Part shown: positions 35,390-43,593 of the stretch, piece after piece | Layout of the letters: the number at the start of each line of letters is the position of its first letter | Position numbering within the stretch: position 1 is the first letter of the stretch | NCBI RefSeq assembly: GCF_023272795.1 | Contig: NZ_CP096829.1 | Coordinates: 124,001-188,000, forward strand | From: Flavobacterium humidisoli | Lineage (GTDB): Bacteria; Bacteroidota; Bacteroidia; Flavobacteriales; Flavobacteriaceae | Length of the DNA: 64,000 nt | Reading direction: 5' to 3' | The notes under the pieces: generated by a model | Seen by the model: only the letters and a program-made list of their open reading frames with translations | The model's database searches: none | Told to the model about the DNA's origin: nothing | Program-made: the position numbers and the translations under genes

Positions 35390-36229
35390 ATGAATAAATT
35401 GAAAAAATATACCCTAATGAACAGAGCACTAGCATTACTAAGTCTTCTTTTTGTTTTTTCTTTTGCTTCTTGCGAAGATGTAGTCAATCTAGATCTAGAA
35501 ACTGGCGAAACGAAACTGGTTATCGATGCCGAAATTATCTGGAAAAAAGGAACTGATGGAAAGGAGCAAACTATAAAAATTAGTAAAACAGCTCCTTACT
35601 ACAACAATTCTACGCCAAAAGTTTCTGGTGCGCAAGTACGAGTAGAAAACAGTAATGGAGATGTTTTTACCTTTAACGAAACTGAGGCAGGAGTTTACAA
35701 ATGCACCAATTTTATTCCTGTAATCGATGCCGATTATAAATTATTTATTGATGCCGAAGGGCAAAGTTTTACCGCAACAGAAAAGTTAACTTCTGCAACT
35801 CCGATTAATAAAATTGAACAAAAAATTGTTCCTGATTTTGGAGGAGAAGATGTTATAGAATTGACTTTTTATTACAACGATCCAGCAGATCAGGTTAATT
35901 TTTATGTAACCGATTATCAAAGCGAATTCCTGATTTATCCTGAATATGAGATTACAAATGATGAATTTTACAACGGAAACGAAATCAGTACAAGATATTC
36001 TCATGAAGATATGAAACCAGGAAATACGGTAAAAATTACGCATAGAGGCGTTTCTAAAAACTTCTTCAATTACTGGAAATTAATTTTGGAAGCTTCCAGT
36101 TCAAATCCTTTTTCTGTTCCTCCAGGAAACATTAGAGGAAATATTATAAATACTTCTGATGCTAATAATTTTGCCTTTGGGTATTTTAGACTTTGTGAAG
36201 CAGATCAGATTGATTATTTACTGAAATAA
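35390..36229 (+). CDS. DUF4249 family outer-membrane lipoprotein
   Basis: About 279 residues from ATG 35390 (MNKLKK), or 270 from 35417. Lipobox in LFVFSFASCEDVV. The mature part is beta-rich with LVIDAEIIWKKG, VSGAQVRVENSNGDVFTF and the end CEADQIDYLLK, matching the DUF4249 family that regularly follows receptors of this type. It is probably a surface partner of the TonB receptor at 32767. The open frame extends upstream into the receptor gene, but a start there is unlikely. Confidence 0.85.
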   Translation: MNKLKKYTLMNRALALLSLLFVFSFASCEDVVNLDLETGETKLVIDAEIIWKKGTDGKEQTIKISKTAPYYNNSTPKVSGAQVRVENSNGDVFTFNETEAGVYKCTNFIPVIDADYKLFIDAEGQSFTATEKLTSATPINKIEQKIVPDFGGEDVIELTFYYNDPADQVNFYVTDYQSEFLIYPEYEITNDEFYNGNEISTRYSHEDMKPGNTVKITHRGVSKNFFNYWKLILEASSSNPFSVPPGNIRGNIINTSDANNFAFGYFRLCEADQIDYLLK

Positions 36230-36250
36230 AAATGGTTATCCATAAAAACA

Positions 36251-36284
36251 CAAAAGCCTTAAACGAGAATGTTTAAGGCTTTTG
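36251..36284. terminator. Bidirectional terminator
   Basis: CAAAAGCCTTAAAC/GTTTAAGGCTTTTG, a perfect 14-bp stem; it overlaps the stop codon of the minus-strand GNAT gene. Confidence 0.9.
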
Positions 36285-36812
36285 TATTTTCCAATCCTCT
36301 TTATTTATTTGATATACAAAATTCAATTTCGGTTTTTCGCCAAAATAAGCCACTTCTTCTTCCGCAACTTTTTTGGCTCCTACTCTAGAGATTGCAACTT
36401 GTGATCTGATATTTTCTGAACCAATATGAAATTTCACTTTCGAAACATATTGAAAAAGATAATCCAGCATCGTATTTTTCACACTTAAGTTAAACCCTTT
36501 TCCCCAGCACGAAACAGCATAAAAAGTATAGCCTATAAAAATGCTGTCGTCTTCTTGATCAAAATCGTAAAATCGGGTGCTTCCAACAACTTCTTCTGTT
36601 TCTTTGTTTATTATTTTAAAAGCGCCTTTACTTTTCATGGCTCCTTCAAAAAAATTTTCAAAGACTTCTTTTTTCCATCTGTCTTTATTAGGATGCTGTT
36701 CCCAAATTTTAGGATCTGAAGCTGCTTTATATAAATCATCAAAATCTTTTTCTTCTAAAGGATATAGAATACAAAGATCATTTTCTAACACGGGTTGTAA
36801 ATTAAAAATCAT
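36273..36812 (-). CDS. GNAT family N-acetyltransferase (RimJ-like)
   Basis: About 179 residues from ATG 36812; the frame extends upstream to 36869 but would overlap the MgtC gene. Fold signs of the GNAT superfamily: LEEKDFDDLYKAASDPKIWEQHPNKDRW (N-terminal part of RimJ/RimL-like enzymes), EEVVGSTRFYDFD, FIGYTFYAVSCWGKGFNLSVK (acetyl-CoA loop) and SRVGAKKVAEEE. Substrate unknown. Starts about 10 nt after the MgtC stop codon, so one transcript with it is likely. Confidence 0.85.
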   Translation of the reverse strand: MIFNLQPVLENDLCILYPLEEKDFDDLYKAASDPKIWEQHPNKDRWKKEVFENFFEGAMKSKGAFKIINKETEEVVGSTRFYDFDQEDDSIFIGYTFYAVSCWGKGFNLSVKNTMLDYLFQYVSKVKFHIGSENIRSQVAISRVGAKKVAEEEVAYFGEKPKLNFVYQINKEDWKIQKP

Positions 36813-36822
36813 AGTTTTATTG

Positions 36823-37452
36823 TTATAATACCAATTCTTCAAAAATAGGATCCTGCAAAAGTGAAGCATACAAAGATTCTAAAGCATATTTAGAACCATG
36901 TATCTGCCATTCTAAAACTACATGATCCAAATTACGGCGCTGTGTCAATAATTTTGATTTTACACCATAGGCCGAAAAAAGTTCCTTACATCTTGCATGA
37001 CCATCATCAGAACGTTTAAAGGTTATTCGAAGAGTTTTATGTTCGTTAATGAAATCTATTTTATTCTGAAGAAAGGTAAGCAGCGTAAGAATCGAAAGAA
37101 TCATCAATGCCGCACAAGCCGATGCAAAATAATAGCCCGCTCCTACTCCCATACTTACCGCTGCAACCGACCATATTGTTGCGGCTGTTGTAATGCCCGA
37201 AACATGGCTATCTGATCTAAAGATTACTCCCGCACAAAGAAAACCTAAACCTGTAACAATATTAGAAGCTATACGATCCGGATTTCCTGGTCCGCCAATC
37301 CATTCTGACATCAAGGTAAAGAAACAAGCTCCGACCGATATCATTATTGTGGTGCGAAGCCCAGCGGCTTTTCCTCTATATTCTCTTTCGGCACCAATTA
37401 GAGCTCCCCAAAACGCTGCTAAAAGCAATCTTATGATGATTTCGATTTCCAT
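36823..37452 (-). CDS. MgtC/SapB family inner-membrane protein
   Basis: 209 residues. N-terminal four- to five-helix membrane domain with family motifs LLLAAFWGALIGAEREYRGKAAGLRTTIMISVGAC and IASNIVTGLGFLCAGVIF; C-terminal soluble about 70 residues (ITFKRSDDGHARCKELFSA) of ACT-like fold. The family is linked to Mg2+ limitation and acid stress; function in this phylum is not established. It is the first gene before a repeat-bounded module at its 5' side. Confidence 0.9.
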   Translation of the reverse strand: MEIEIIIRLLLAAFWGALIGAEREYRGKAAGLRTTIMISVGACFFTLMSEWIGGPGNPDRIASNIVTGLGFLCAGVIFRSDSHVSGITTAATIWSVAAVSMGVGAGYYFASACAALMILSILTLLTFLQNKIDFINEHKTLRITFKRSDDGHARCKELFSAYGVKSKLLTQRRNLDHVVLEWQIHGSKYALESLYASLLQDPIFEELVL

Positions 37453-37495
37453 TTAAGTCTTGTGTTTTTTCAAATTAAAATTAAGGAAAAAACAT

Positions 37496-37542
37496 AAAAA
37501 AAACCTCCAAAATCAAAAATGACTTTGAAGGTTTTACTTTAT
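37496..37542. repeat. Direct repeat bounding the module, left copy
   Basis: Terminator-like sequence AAAACCTCCAAAATCA-N4-TGACTTTGAAGGTTTT followed by ACTTTAT. The same sequence with two small indels recurs at 41421-41472, so both ends of the intervening 3.9 kb carry it in the same orientation. Confidence 0.8.
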
Positions 37543-37660
37543 TGAATTTTTGAATAGCACAGAATATACTTTAAGCCAGATGGCGCATTTAGTTGTTTAT
37601 AAAAGTCTTTCGGCTTTTAGTACTTTTTATGTTAGTGCATTATATGGAGAAGCTTAGGGT

Positions 37661-37689
37661 TCAGAAATGAGGTTTAAACCTCTTTCTGA
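37661..37689. repeat. Dyad-symmetric element
   Basis: TCAGAAA-T-GAGGTTTAAACCTC-TTTCTGA: palindromic core of 14 bp with a second 7-bp arm on each side, one bulged base. It lies about 80 nt downstream of the GIY-YIG-like gene and has no adjacent T-run, so it is more likely a binding or repeat site than a terminator. Confidence 0.65.
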
Positions 37690-37769
37690 GATGAATTTTG
37701 AACTTTTAACTTTTGTTGAAGTTTTTTTTATTTTTATCGAAATTTGTTCAATATGTGAAGATAAAGTTT

Positions 37770-38345
37770 TTAATTTTTATGTGAACCTATAATTGGCATT
37801 AATTCTTTCGCTAACTCTACTTCAAGAACACTTATTAAAGCTTCCATTCCCTTATCCAAAACGATATAATTTAGTTTTAAATTACCATATTTGGTAACAT
37901 CATACCAATAAGTAAGTTGCAAACTCACAGTTTTATTATTTACTGAATGTCCTAAATGATTTACAAAACGATAATGAAAATTCTTCTTCACCTTGCCTAC
38001 ATAAAGAGTATTTGAATTTTTATTATATGTTTTTGGTAAAAAAGAAAGCCCTCTTCCTGCTGTATTAATTTTTATATATTCAAAATCAAATTTCAATTCT
38101 TCTTCTTTAAATTTTTCCTTATCAAAAGTAAACCAATATAAAACTGGTTTATCTTTACAAAGACTTTTATACAATTCATTAAATTCTTTGGATTTTGAAA
38201 ATTTCTTTGCACTTCTAAATGTTTCATGAAGATGACTTTCATTAATATCTATTGTCTTTATTAATTCGCTATTATTTAATTCTTGTAGACAAGATTGAAG
38301 ATTTAAAATTTGCTTTTCAATTAAAGATGTTATTTTATTTATCAT
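37770..38345 (-). CDS. Small GIY-YIG-like nuclease domain protein
   Basis: 191 residues. The N-terminal about 75 residues are helical; the C-terminal half has the GIY-YIG-like pattern: PVLYWFTFD, NTLYVGKVKKNFHYRFVNHLG (Tyr115, Arg and His in the family arrangement) and a final Glu-containing helix VLEVELAKELMPIIG. The match is to the fold, and catalytic activity is unproven. It is the leftmost gene of the repeat-bounded module and is divergent from the MazG-like gene, 114 nt away, so both promoters lie between. Confidence 0.7.
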   Translation of the reverse strand: MINKITSLIEKQILNLQSCLQELNNSELIKTIDINESHLHETFRSAKKFSKSKEFNELYKSLCKDKPVLYWFTFDKEKFKEEELKFDFEYIKINTAGRGLSFLPKTYNKNSNTLYVGKVKKNFHYRFVNHLGHSVNNKTVSLQLTYWYDVTKYGNLKLNYIVLDKGMEALISVLEVELAKELMPIIGSHKN

Positions 38346-38459
38346 TTTTTATTTATTTTTCTACTCTACAACTAAGTTTAAGACTTTTTGATGATATAAA
38401 CTTAAAATATTTTCAGAAAAATAATCTATTTTTGAATATCGGAACAAATCACAATCAAA

Positions 38460-38798
38460 ATGGATAAATATAAAATAGTTATTGAAGAATTATTAAAATT
38501 TAGAAATGAAAGAGATTGGGAACAGTTCCATGATTCTAAAAATTTAGCATTAGCTATATCAATTGAAGCTGCCGAATTAAACGAACTTTTTTTGTGGAAA
38601 AAAGATTCTGAATCAGAAAATATAAATATTGAAAAAATTAAAGAAGAATTAGCAGATATACTTTCCTATTCCTTTTTGCTCGCTGAGAAACATAACCTTA
38701 ATGTTTTTGATATAGTTTTAGATAAAATTAAATTAAATGCTGAGAAATATCCTGTAGAAAAAGCAAAAGGAACTGCAAAAAAATACAATGAATTATGA
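38460..38798 (+). CDS. MazG-like nucleotide pyrophosphohydrolase
   Basis: 112 residues, one all-helical NTP-PPase domain. The metal-binding ExxE at Glu36/Glu39 (SIEAAELNELF) and ExxD at Glu63/Asp66 (KEELADILSYSF) are intact, preceded by the family pattern RDWEQFHDSKNLALAI and followed by KYPVEKAKGTAKKYNEL. The enzyme family hydrolyses (d)NTPs to NMP and PPi, in some cases non-canonical or alarmone-like nucleotides. The stop TGA overlaps the ATG of the next gene (ATGA), so the two are translationally coupled; MazG and helicase therefore function together. Confidence 0.9.
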   Translation: MDKYKIVIEELLKFRNERDWEQFHDSKNLALAISIEAAELNELFLWKKDSESENINIEKIKEELADILSYSFLLAEKHNLNVFDIVLDKIKLNAEKYPVEKAKGTAKKYNEL

Positions 38799-40981
38799 GT
38801 TCAAATCAATTATTTTCAATTGAAAGATATGATTTCGATTCTAATCTATTTGCAGAATTTCAAAGACTTCACTCAGTACAGGACTTATGGCCTCTTGTCT
38901 ATATTTTAAGTGACAATATTTCAAAAGAAATTTATATTGGAGAAACAACTGATGCTTTTGCCAGAATGTATAATCATTTAAAAAACAGCACTAAAAACAA
39001 ATTAACCCTTCTTCATTTAATAACCAGCGAAAAATTCAATAAATCGGCTACTTTAGATATTGAATCTAATCTTATTAAATATATTTCTGGCGATGGTTTG
39101 TTTAAACTAATCAATGGGAATATAGGTTTAGCTAATCATAATTATTACCAAAAGAAAGAAGTTTATTGGGATGTTTTTAAATCAATTTGGGATAACCTGA
39201 GAGCCGAAGGAATTGCTAAAAATTCTCTCGATTTTATTGATAATTCTGACTTGTTCAAGTATTCTCCTTACAAATCGCTTACGATTGAACAAAAAAATAG
39301 TCTGTTGACTATAATGAAAAATTTATTAGACAATACTTTTAAAAGTATTATTGTAGAAGGTGGAGCAGGAACTGGAAAAACGATTTTAGCCATTTTTCTC
39401 TTCAAATTATTAAATACCGATAACGATGATTTCAATTTTGAAGAATTTGGAGATGAGGAATTTGAATTCATGCAAATTGTTTATGAGCTAAAAAAGAAAT
39501 ATATTAATCCTAAAATGGCGTTAGTAGTTCCGATGTCATCTTTTAGAAATACTTTGAAAAAAGTATTTAAAAATATCAAAGGATTGAATGCTAAAATGGT
39601 TATTGGTCCTAGTGAAGTCGCTAATGATATATTCGACATACTTGTAGTAGACGAATCACATCGATTGAGGCGTCGTGTAAATTTAGGAGCATATTATGGT
39701 GCTTTTGATACTGCTTGTAAAAAGCTAGAATTTGATATAGAAAGTTGCAGTGAGCTGGATTGGATATTAAAACAATCTGAAACTTCAATTTTATTTTATG
39801 ACGAAAATCAATCTATAAAACCATCCGATGCTAAAAAAGAAGATTTCGACAAACTAAAAGCGAACAGTTTTACTAAAATTGAATATTTAAAATCTCAGTT
39901 TAGAGTTAAAGGTGGTAACGATTATGTTCAATACATTGATGATTTACTTAATTGTCGCCTAAATACAACAGAATCAATATTTAATTCTAAAAATTATGCG
40001 TTTATACTTTTTGATTCAATCGAAGAATTAGTTGCAGAGATTAAACTAAGAGATAAAGAAAGTGGTCTTTCCAGATTAGTTGCGGGATATTCTTGGCAAT
40101 GGATATCGAATAAAAACAAAGATTTATACGATATTAAAATTGAAAATACAGAACTAAAATGGAATAGTGTAGCTAGCGACTGGGTAAATTCACCAAACTC
40201 TATTAATGAAGTTGGATGTATACATACAACTCAAGGTTAGGACTTAAATTACACTGGAGTTATTTTTGGTAATGAAATCAGTTACGATAAAGTAAAAGAT
40301 GAAATTGTAATTTTAAAAGAAAACTATTTTGATAAAAACGGGAAACAATCTATCAAAGACCCACAAGAATTGAAAGACTTTATTATAAACATATACAAAA
40401 CGATAATGCTTAGAGGCATTAAAGGAACATATGTATATGTTTGTGACAAAAATCTGAGGGAGTATCTTTCTCAATTCATCCCAAAAAATAAGATCGAAAA
40501 AACCATCTCTTTTATCCCCGAAGAAAATGTAATTCCATATATAAATAGTATTCCTTTATTCGATTTGAAAGTAACTGCTGGTAATTTTAGTGAATTACAA
40601 ACTGTAACTGATTGTGATTGGATCGAAATACCTAAAAGATACAAACCTTCAATCGATCTTTTTGCCTGCAAAGTTGTTGGAGAATCTATGAATAAAATTA
40701 TCCCTAATAATTCTATTTGCTTGTTCAGAAAATATTCTGGAGGTTCCAGAGACGGAAAAATTGTTTTGGTGCAACATTCCAATATTCAAGAAGGCGATTT
40801 TGGTTCGGGCTATACAATTAAAGAATATAGAAGCAAAAAAATAATTGATAATGATTCTTGGAACCATCAATCCATTACTTTAAAACCATTATCATTTGAT
40901 TCAACATTTAATGATATAATTTTAAAAGAAGAGGATTTAAATGAATTGAAAGTAATTGGAATTTTTGAGTGCGTTTTGTAA
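38795..40981 (+). pseudogene. GIY-YIG/DUF2075 helicase/S24 peptidase fusion, interrupted by in-frame amber
   Basis: A 728-codon frame with a single TAG at 40238-40240 (codon 482). Order: GIY-YIG-like domain (about 30-95; Tyr36, YIGET at 47-51, Arg57, His61); superfamily I helicase-like DUF2075 domain with Walker A GGAGTGKT (189-196), Walker B ILVVDESHRL, LFYDENQSIKP, SQFRVKGG, then the interrupted motif HTTQG-stop-DLNYTGVIFG and MLRGIKGTYVYV; finally a LexA-like S24 peptidase domain with Ser631 in VVGESM and Lys676 in YTIKEYRS. The frame continues in register after the stop, with conserved motifs on both sides, so a recent nonsense mutation, a sequencing error or readthrough are the options. 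Relatives have an aromatic residue at the stop. Confidence 0.8.
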
Positions 40982-40997
40982 CCAGTCTTCATTAGCT

Positions 40998-41309
40998 TTA
41001 TTCAGTCTTCGTCTCGCCCACTCCTATTCTATGCAACTCATCCAACAACTCCATTTCATCATTCGGCAGTAACTGCAAAGCCATTTCAACCAAAATCATA
41101 GCATCAGAGAAAGGTTTGGTAGAATTTTCGCTTTGGAGCATGGTAATACTTGCTTTTAATAAAGCAGTAATCATAATATTCAATTCACTGTAACAAGATA
41201 CATTCAGCGTTGCGGAAAAGGAATCATTATTAGGTTTGAGTTTATTAAAATAGTTTCCTTTATTCATTATTTCTAATAATTCTGTTACGGCTTTTTGTTG
41301 TGTTTCCAT
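40998..41309 (-). CDS. Small hypothetical protein at the module's right edge
   Basis: Not recognised. 103 residues from ATG 41309 (METQQKAVTELL), or 113 from 41339. It is helical, with an even mix of polar and hydrophobic residues (LNIMITALLKASITML; FSDAMILVEMALQLLPNDEMELLDELHRIG) and no signal peptide or membrane helix. Convergent with the helicase fusion (17 nt between stops) and inside the direct repeats, so it likely travels with the module, or it may be an older resident. Confidence 0.6.
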   Translation of the reverse strand: METQQKAVTELLEIMNKGNYFNKLKPNNDSFSATLNVSCYSELNIMITALLKASITMLQSENSTKPFSDAMILVEMALQLLPNDEMELLDELHRIGVGETKTE

Positions 41310-41420
41310 ATTTATAATTGACGTTTTTTGATAAGTCAAAATTGAATTATTATTTTGGAATACAGGTTATCACATATGATAACCGCTCAAAAAAGTGAAA
41401 ATAAAATTTATTAAAAAACC

Positions 41421-41472
41421 AAAAAAACCTCCAAAATCAAAAACTTGACTTTGAAGGTTTTTTTACTTTATC
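41421..41472. repeat. Direct repeat bounding the module, right copy
   Basis: AAAAAAACCTCCAAAATCAAAAA-CT-TGACTTTGAAGGTTTTTTTACTTTAT: same as the left copy apart from two short insertions. It also serves as the terminator of the GH2 gene (stop at 41481). Confidence 0.8.
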
Positions 41473-41480
41473 AAAAACTC

Positions 41481-43283
41481 TTATTTATATTCGGCTTCTT
41501 TCTGCTTGTACCAATCCTTCATCACATAAAAAGCTTTCTTTTTAATTCCTTGATCTGAAACTAAACCTTTACGGTTAAAGAAATCCTGAATATCTGGCAA
41601 TTGTCTTCTTGGTGATCTGAAATCGACTAAAATCCACGGAGAAACGCCTGCTAAGCCTTCGATTCTATTAAACATTTGCGTGTTTTGAATGTACAATTCT
41701 TCTTGATATTCTTCGTTCCAGCGTTCTTTTTTATCGCCGTGACGACCTTGCAAAGCTTCGCCTCCAAACTCGCTGATAATAACAGGTTTGTTGTACGGAA
41801 TTACCCATTGCATGTCTTTACAAGATTCATTGGTTCCTCGGTACCAGCCTAAATATTGATTAAAACTTACGATATCGACATACTCATTCATATTGTCATG
41901 AAGCGTATTGATATTATTAGAACTCGAAGTAACTTCCATCGCCATACTGATTAAACGCGAATTATCCTGTGTACGGGCAAATTTGGCCAACTTACTTAAG
42001 AAAGCGTCTCGATCATCTCCATGCGGAGTTTCGTTTGCTATAGACCAAATTACGATTCCGCAACGGTTTTTATCTCTATAAATCATATCATGCAATTGGC
42101 GTTCGGCATTGGCATACGTATTGGGGTTTGTCCACGAAATCGTCCAATAAACCGGGACTTCAGACCAAATCATCAAACCCATTCTTTCGGCTTGTTTGAC
42201 CATATTTTCATTGTGCGGATAATGTGCCAATCGAACATAATTACAGCCTAGCTCTTTTGCCCAAGTCAATAACGTGATGGCATCATTTTGAGACCAAGCT
42301 CTTCCCGACCTGAAAGGCGCTTCTTCATGAATACTAATGCCGCGTAAAAAGACTTTTTTTCCGTTTAGCAGAATTTCTTTTCCTTTGGTTTCAATAGTTC
42401 TAAAACCAATTTGATCTGCGATATTTTCATCTGCTTTAGAAATGATTACGTCGTACAATTTTGGCTTTTCAGGTGTCCATAAAACAGGATTGGCTTTAAC
42501 ATCAAAATAGGCCATTCCCTTAGCATCTGTCGTAATGTTCTTTTTGATTTTTAATTCTGGAATGGAAACCGAAACCGTTTGATTTGCTGATTCGCTGTTT
42601 AGTTTTATCCAGCCCGAAATTTTTCCTTTTTCCTTTTTATCCAACTGAACCAAATAATCTTCGATATACGTATTTGGAACCTGAGCCAGAGTTACATCTC
42701 TGGTAATACCGCCATAATTCCACCAATCCATATTTACAGTTGGCACGTTGTCTTTGTGGCGTTTGTTGTCGACTTTTACTACTACGAAATTATTTCCGTC
42801 AACCAACAAATCGGTTACATCAAAATTGAAAGGCGTATAACCTCCCACGTGAGTTCCTGCCAATTTTCCGTTTACGTAGACTTTCGCATCATAATTGACA
42901 GCTCCAAAATGAAGAATTCCTTTGCTTTTGGCATCTTTTTTATAATTAAAGTCTTTCTGAAACCAAACCGTTCCTTCGTAAAAGAACAATCTTTCATCTT
43001 TAGAATTCCAATCAGACGGAATATCCATTACTGCTGAGGTTGCAAAATTATATTCACTCAGTTCTGTAGTGTTCCATTTTTTATTTTCAAAAAAACCATT
43101 GTCTTTAAAAGGCTCTAAGCGGTAGTTATAATATCCGTTTTCGAGAGGATCTACAATATATCTCCATTTTCCGTTTAACGTAATATTGTTTCGAGATGAA
43201 ATGTTAGATACCAACGGAATTTCCTGCGCTATTGTTTTTCCCATTAACAGAAAAGTACAACACAGCATTATTATCTTTTTCAT
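41481..43283 (-). CDS. Glycoside hydrolase family 2 enzyme (beta-glucuronidase/galactosidase type)
   Basis: About 600 residues from ATG 43283 (MKKIIMLCC...), secreted by signal peptide ending in AQ. The GH2 order is seen: sugar-binding jelly roll (about 40-200: NYDAKVYVNGKLAGTHVGGYTPFNFDVTDLLVDG), Ig-like domain, TIM barrel with LLNGKKVFLRGISIHEEAPFRSG, acid/base Glu in SIANETPHGD and nucleophile Glu in IISEFGGEALQG. Substrate likely a beta-linked glucuronide, galactoside or mannoside; not decidable. No transporter or SusCD is next to it. Left neighbour is the repeat-bounded module. Confidence 0.92.
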   Translation of the reverse strand: MKKIIMLCCTFLLMGKTIAQEIPLVSNISSRNNITLNGKWRYIVDPLENGYYNYRLEPFKDNGFFENKKWNTTELSEYNFATSAVMDIPSDWNSKDERLFFYEGTVWFQKDFNYKKDAKSKGILHFGAVNYDAKVYVNGKLAGTHVGGYTPFNFDVTDLLVDGNNFVVVKVDNKRHKDNVPTVNMDWWNYGGITRDVTLAQVPNTYIEDYLVQLDKKEKGKISGWIKLNSESANQTVSVSIPELKIKKNITTDAKGMAYFDVKANPVLWTPEKPKLYDVIISKADENIADQIGFRTIETKGKEILLNGKKVFLRGISIHEEAPFRSGRAWSQNDAITLLTWAKELGCNYVRLAHYPHNENMVKQAERMGLMIWSEVPVYWTISWTNPNTYANAERQLHDMIYRDKNRCGIVIWSIANETPHGDDRDAFLSKLAKFARTQDNSRLISMAMEVTSSSNNINTLHDNMNEYVDIVSFNQYLGWYRGTNESCKDMQWVIPYNKPVIISEFGGEALQGRHGDKKERWNEEYQEELYIQNTQMFNRIEGLAGVSPWILVDFRSPRRQLPDIQDFFNRKGLVSDQGIKKKAFYVMKDWYKQKEAEYK

Positions 43284-43593
43284 AGTTAAAATCATTTTGG
43301 TTTTGAAAGGTCTTTAGTTAGTAAAATATGAAGATTATAAAGTTAAAAAGTTTCTTTAAAGCATTATTAAATCAACCTCATCCATTTTTACAAAATAACC
43401 CATCAAATACTTATCAATATTATGCTATCTGCCTTGTATTATTGTTTTCATCCAAAAACACAGCCATCTTAAAAATCTCCAATGGAAAGCCCAGCAAATA
43501 CTCGTGTCTTTGAATATTTGTTTTTTGAATATATTTGTTATGAAAGCAAAAAGCCAGAGACATTACTGTAGTTCTAACACCTTTTTTTTTAAA
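43284..43593. other. AT-rich intergenic region upstream of the hypothetical at 43594
   Basis: Contains a small open frame (43328-43513) with no recognisable product, which I do not accept as a gene, and a good consensus promoter: TTTG at 43509-43512, 17-nt spacer, TATATTTG at 43530-43537. Confidence 0.55.
43509..43537 (+). promoter_or_regulatory. Promoter of the hypothetical gene at 43594
   Basis: TTTG at 43509-43512 and TATATTTG at 43530-43537, 17-nt spacer. The start near 43543 excludes the upstream frame start and favours the ATG at 43594. Confidence 0.6.

Larger units (their letters stand above)
37453..37769. other. Module boundary region without genes
   Basis: Left edge of the accessory module. 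It holds the direct-repeat copy at 37496-37542, an AAAAGTCTTTCGGCTTTT hairpin (about 37601-37618), and a near-perfect dyad at 37661-37689 with core GAGGTTTAAACCTC. No open frame of interest; otherwise very AT-rich. Confidence 0.6.

Noticed and set aside
37496..37542. Simple terminator duplication by chance
   Set aside because: The loop sequence and flanking ACTTTAT match as well as the stem, which independent terminators would not share.
40238..40240. Pyrrolysine or selenocysteine reading of the stop in the helicase gene
   Set aside because: Selenocysteine uses TGA, and no pyrrolysine genes are visible; a point mutation at an aromatic codon explains the stop more simply.
37496..41472. Insertion sequence or prophage in the repeat-bounded module
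   Set aside because: No transposase, integrase or phage structural gene is present, and the bounding repeats are direct rather than terminal inverted repeats.
43328..43513. Small open frame of 61 residues
   Set aside because: No recognisable product, and it overlaps the promoter region of the next gene; composition looks like chance.
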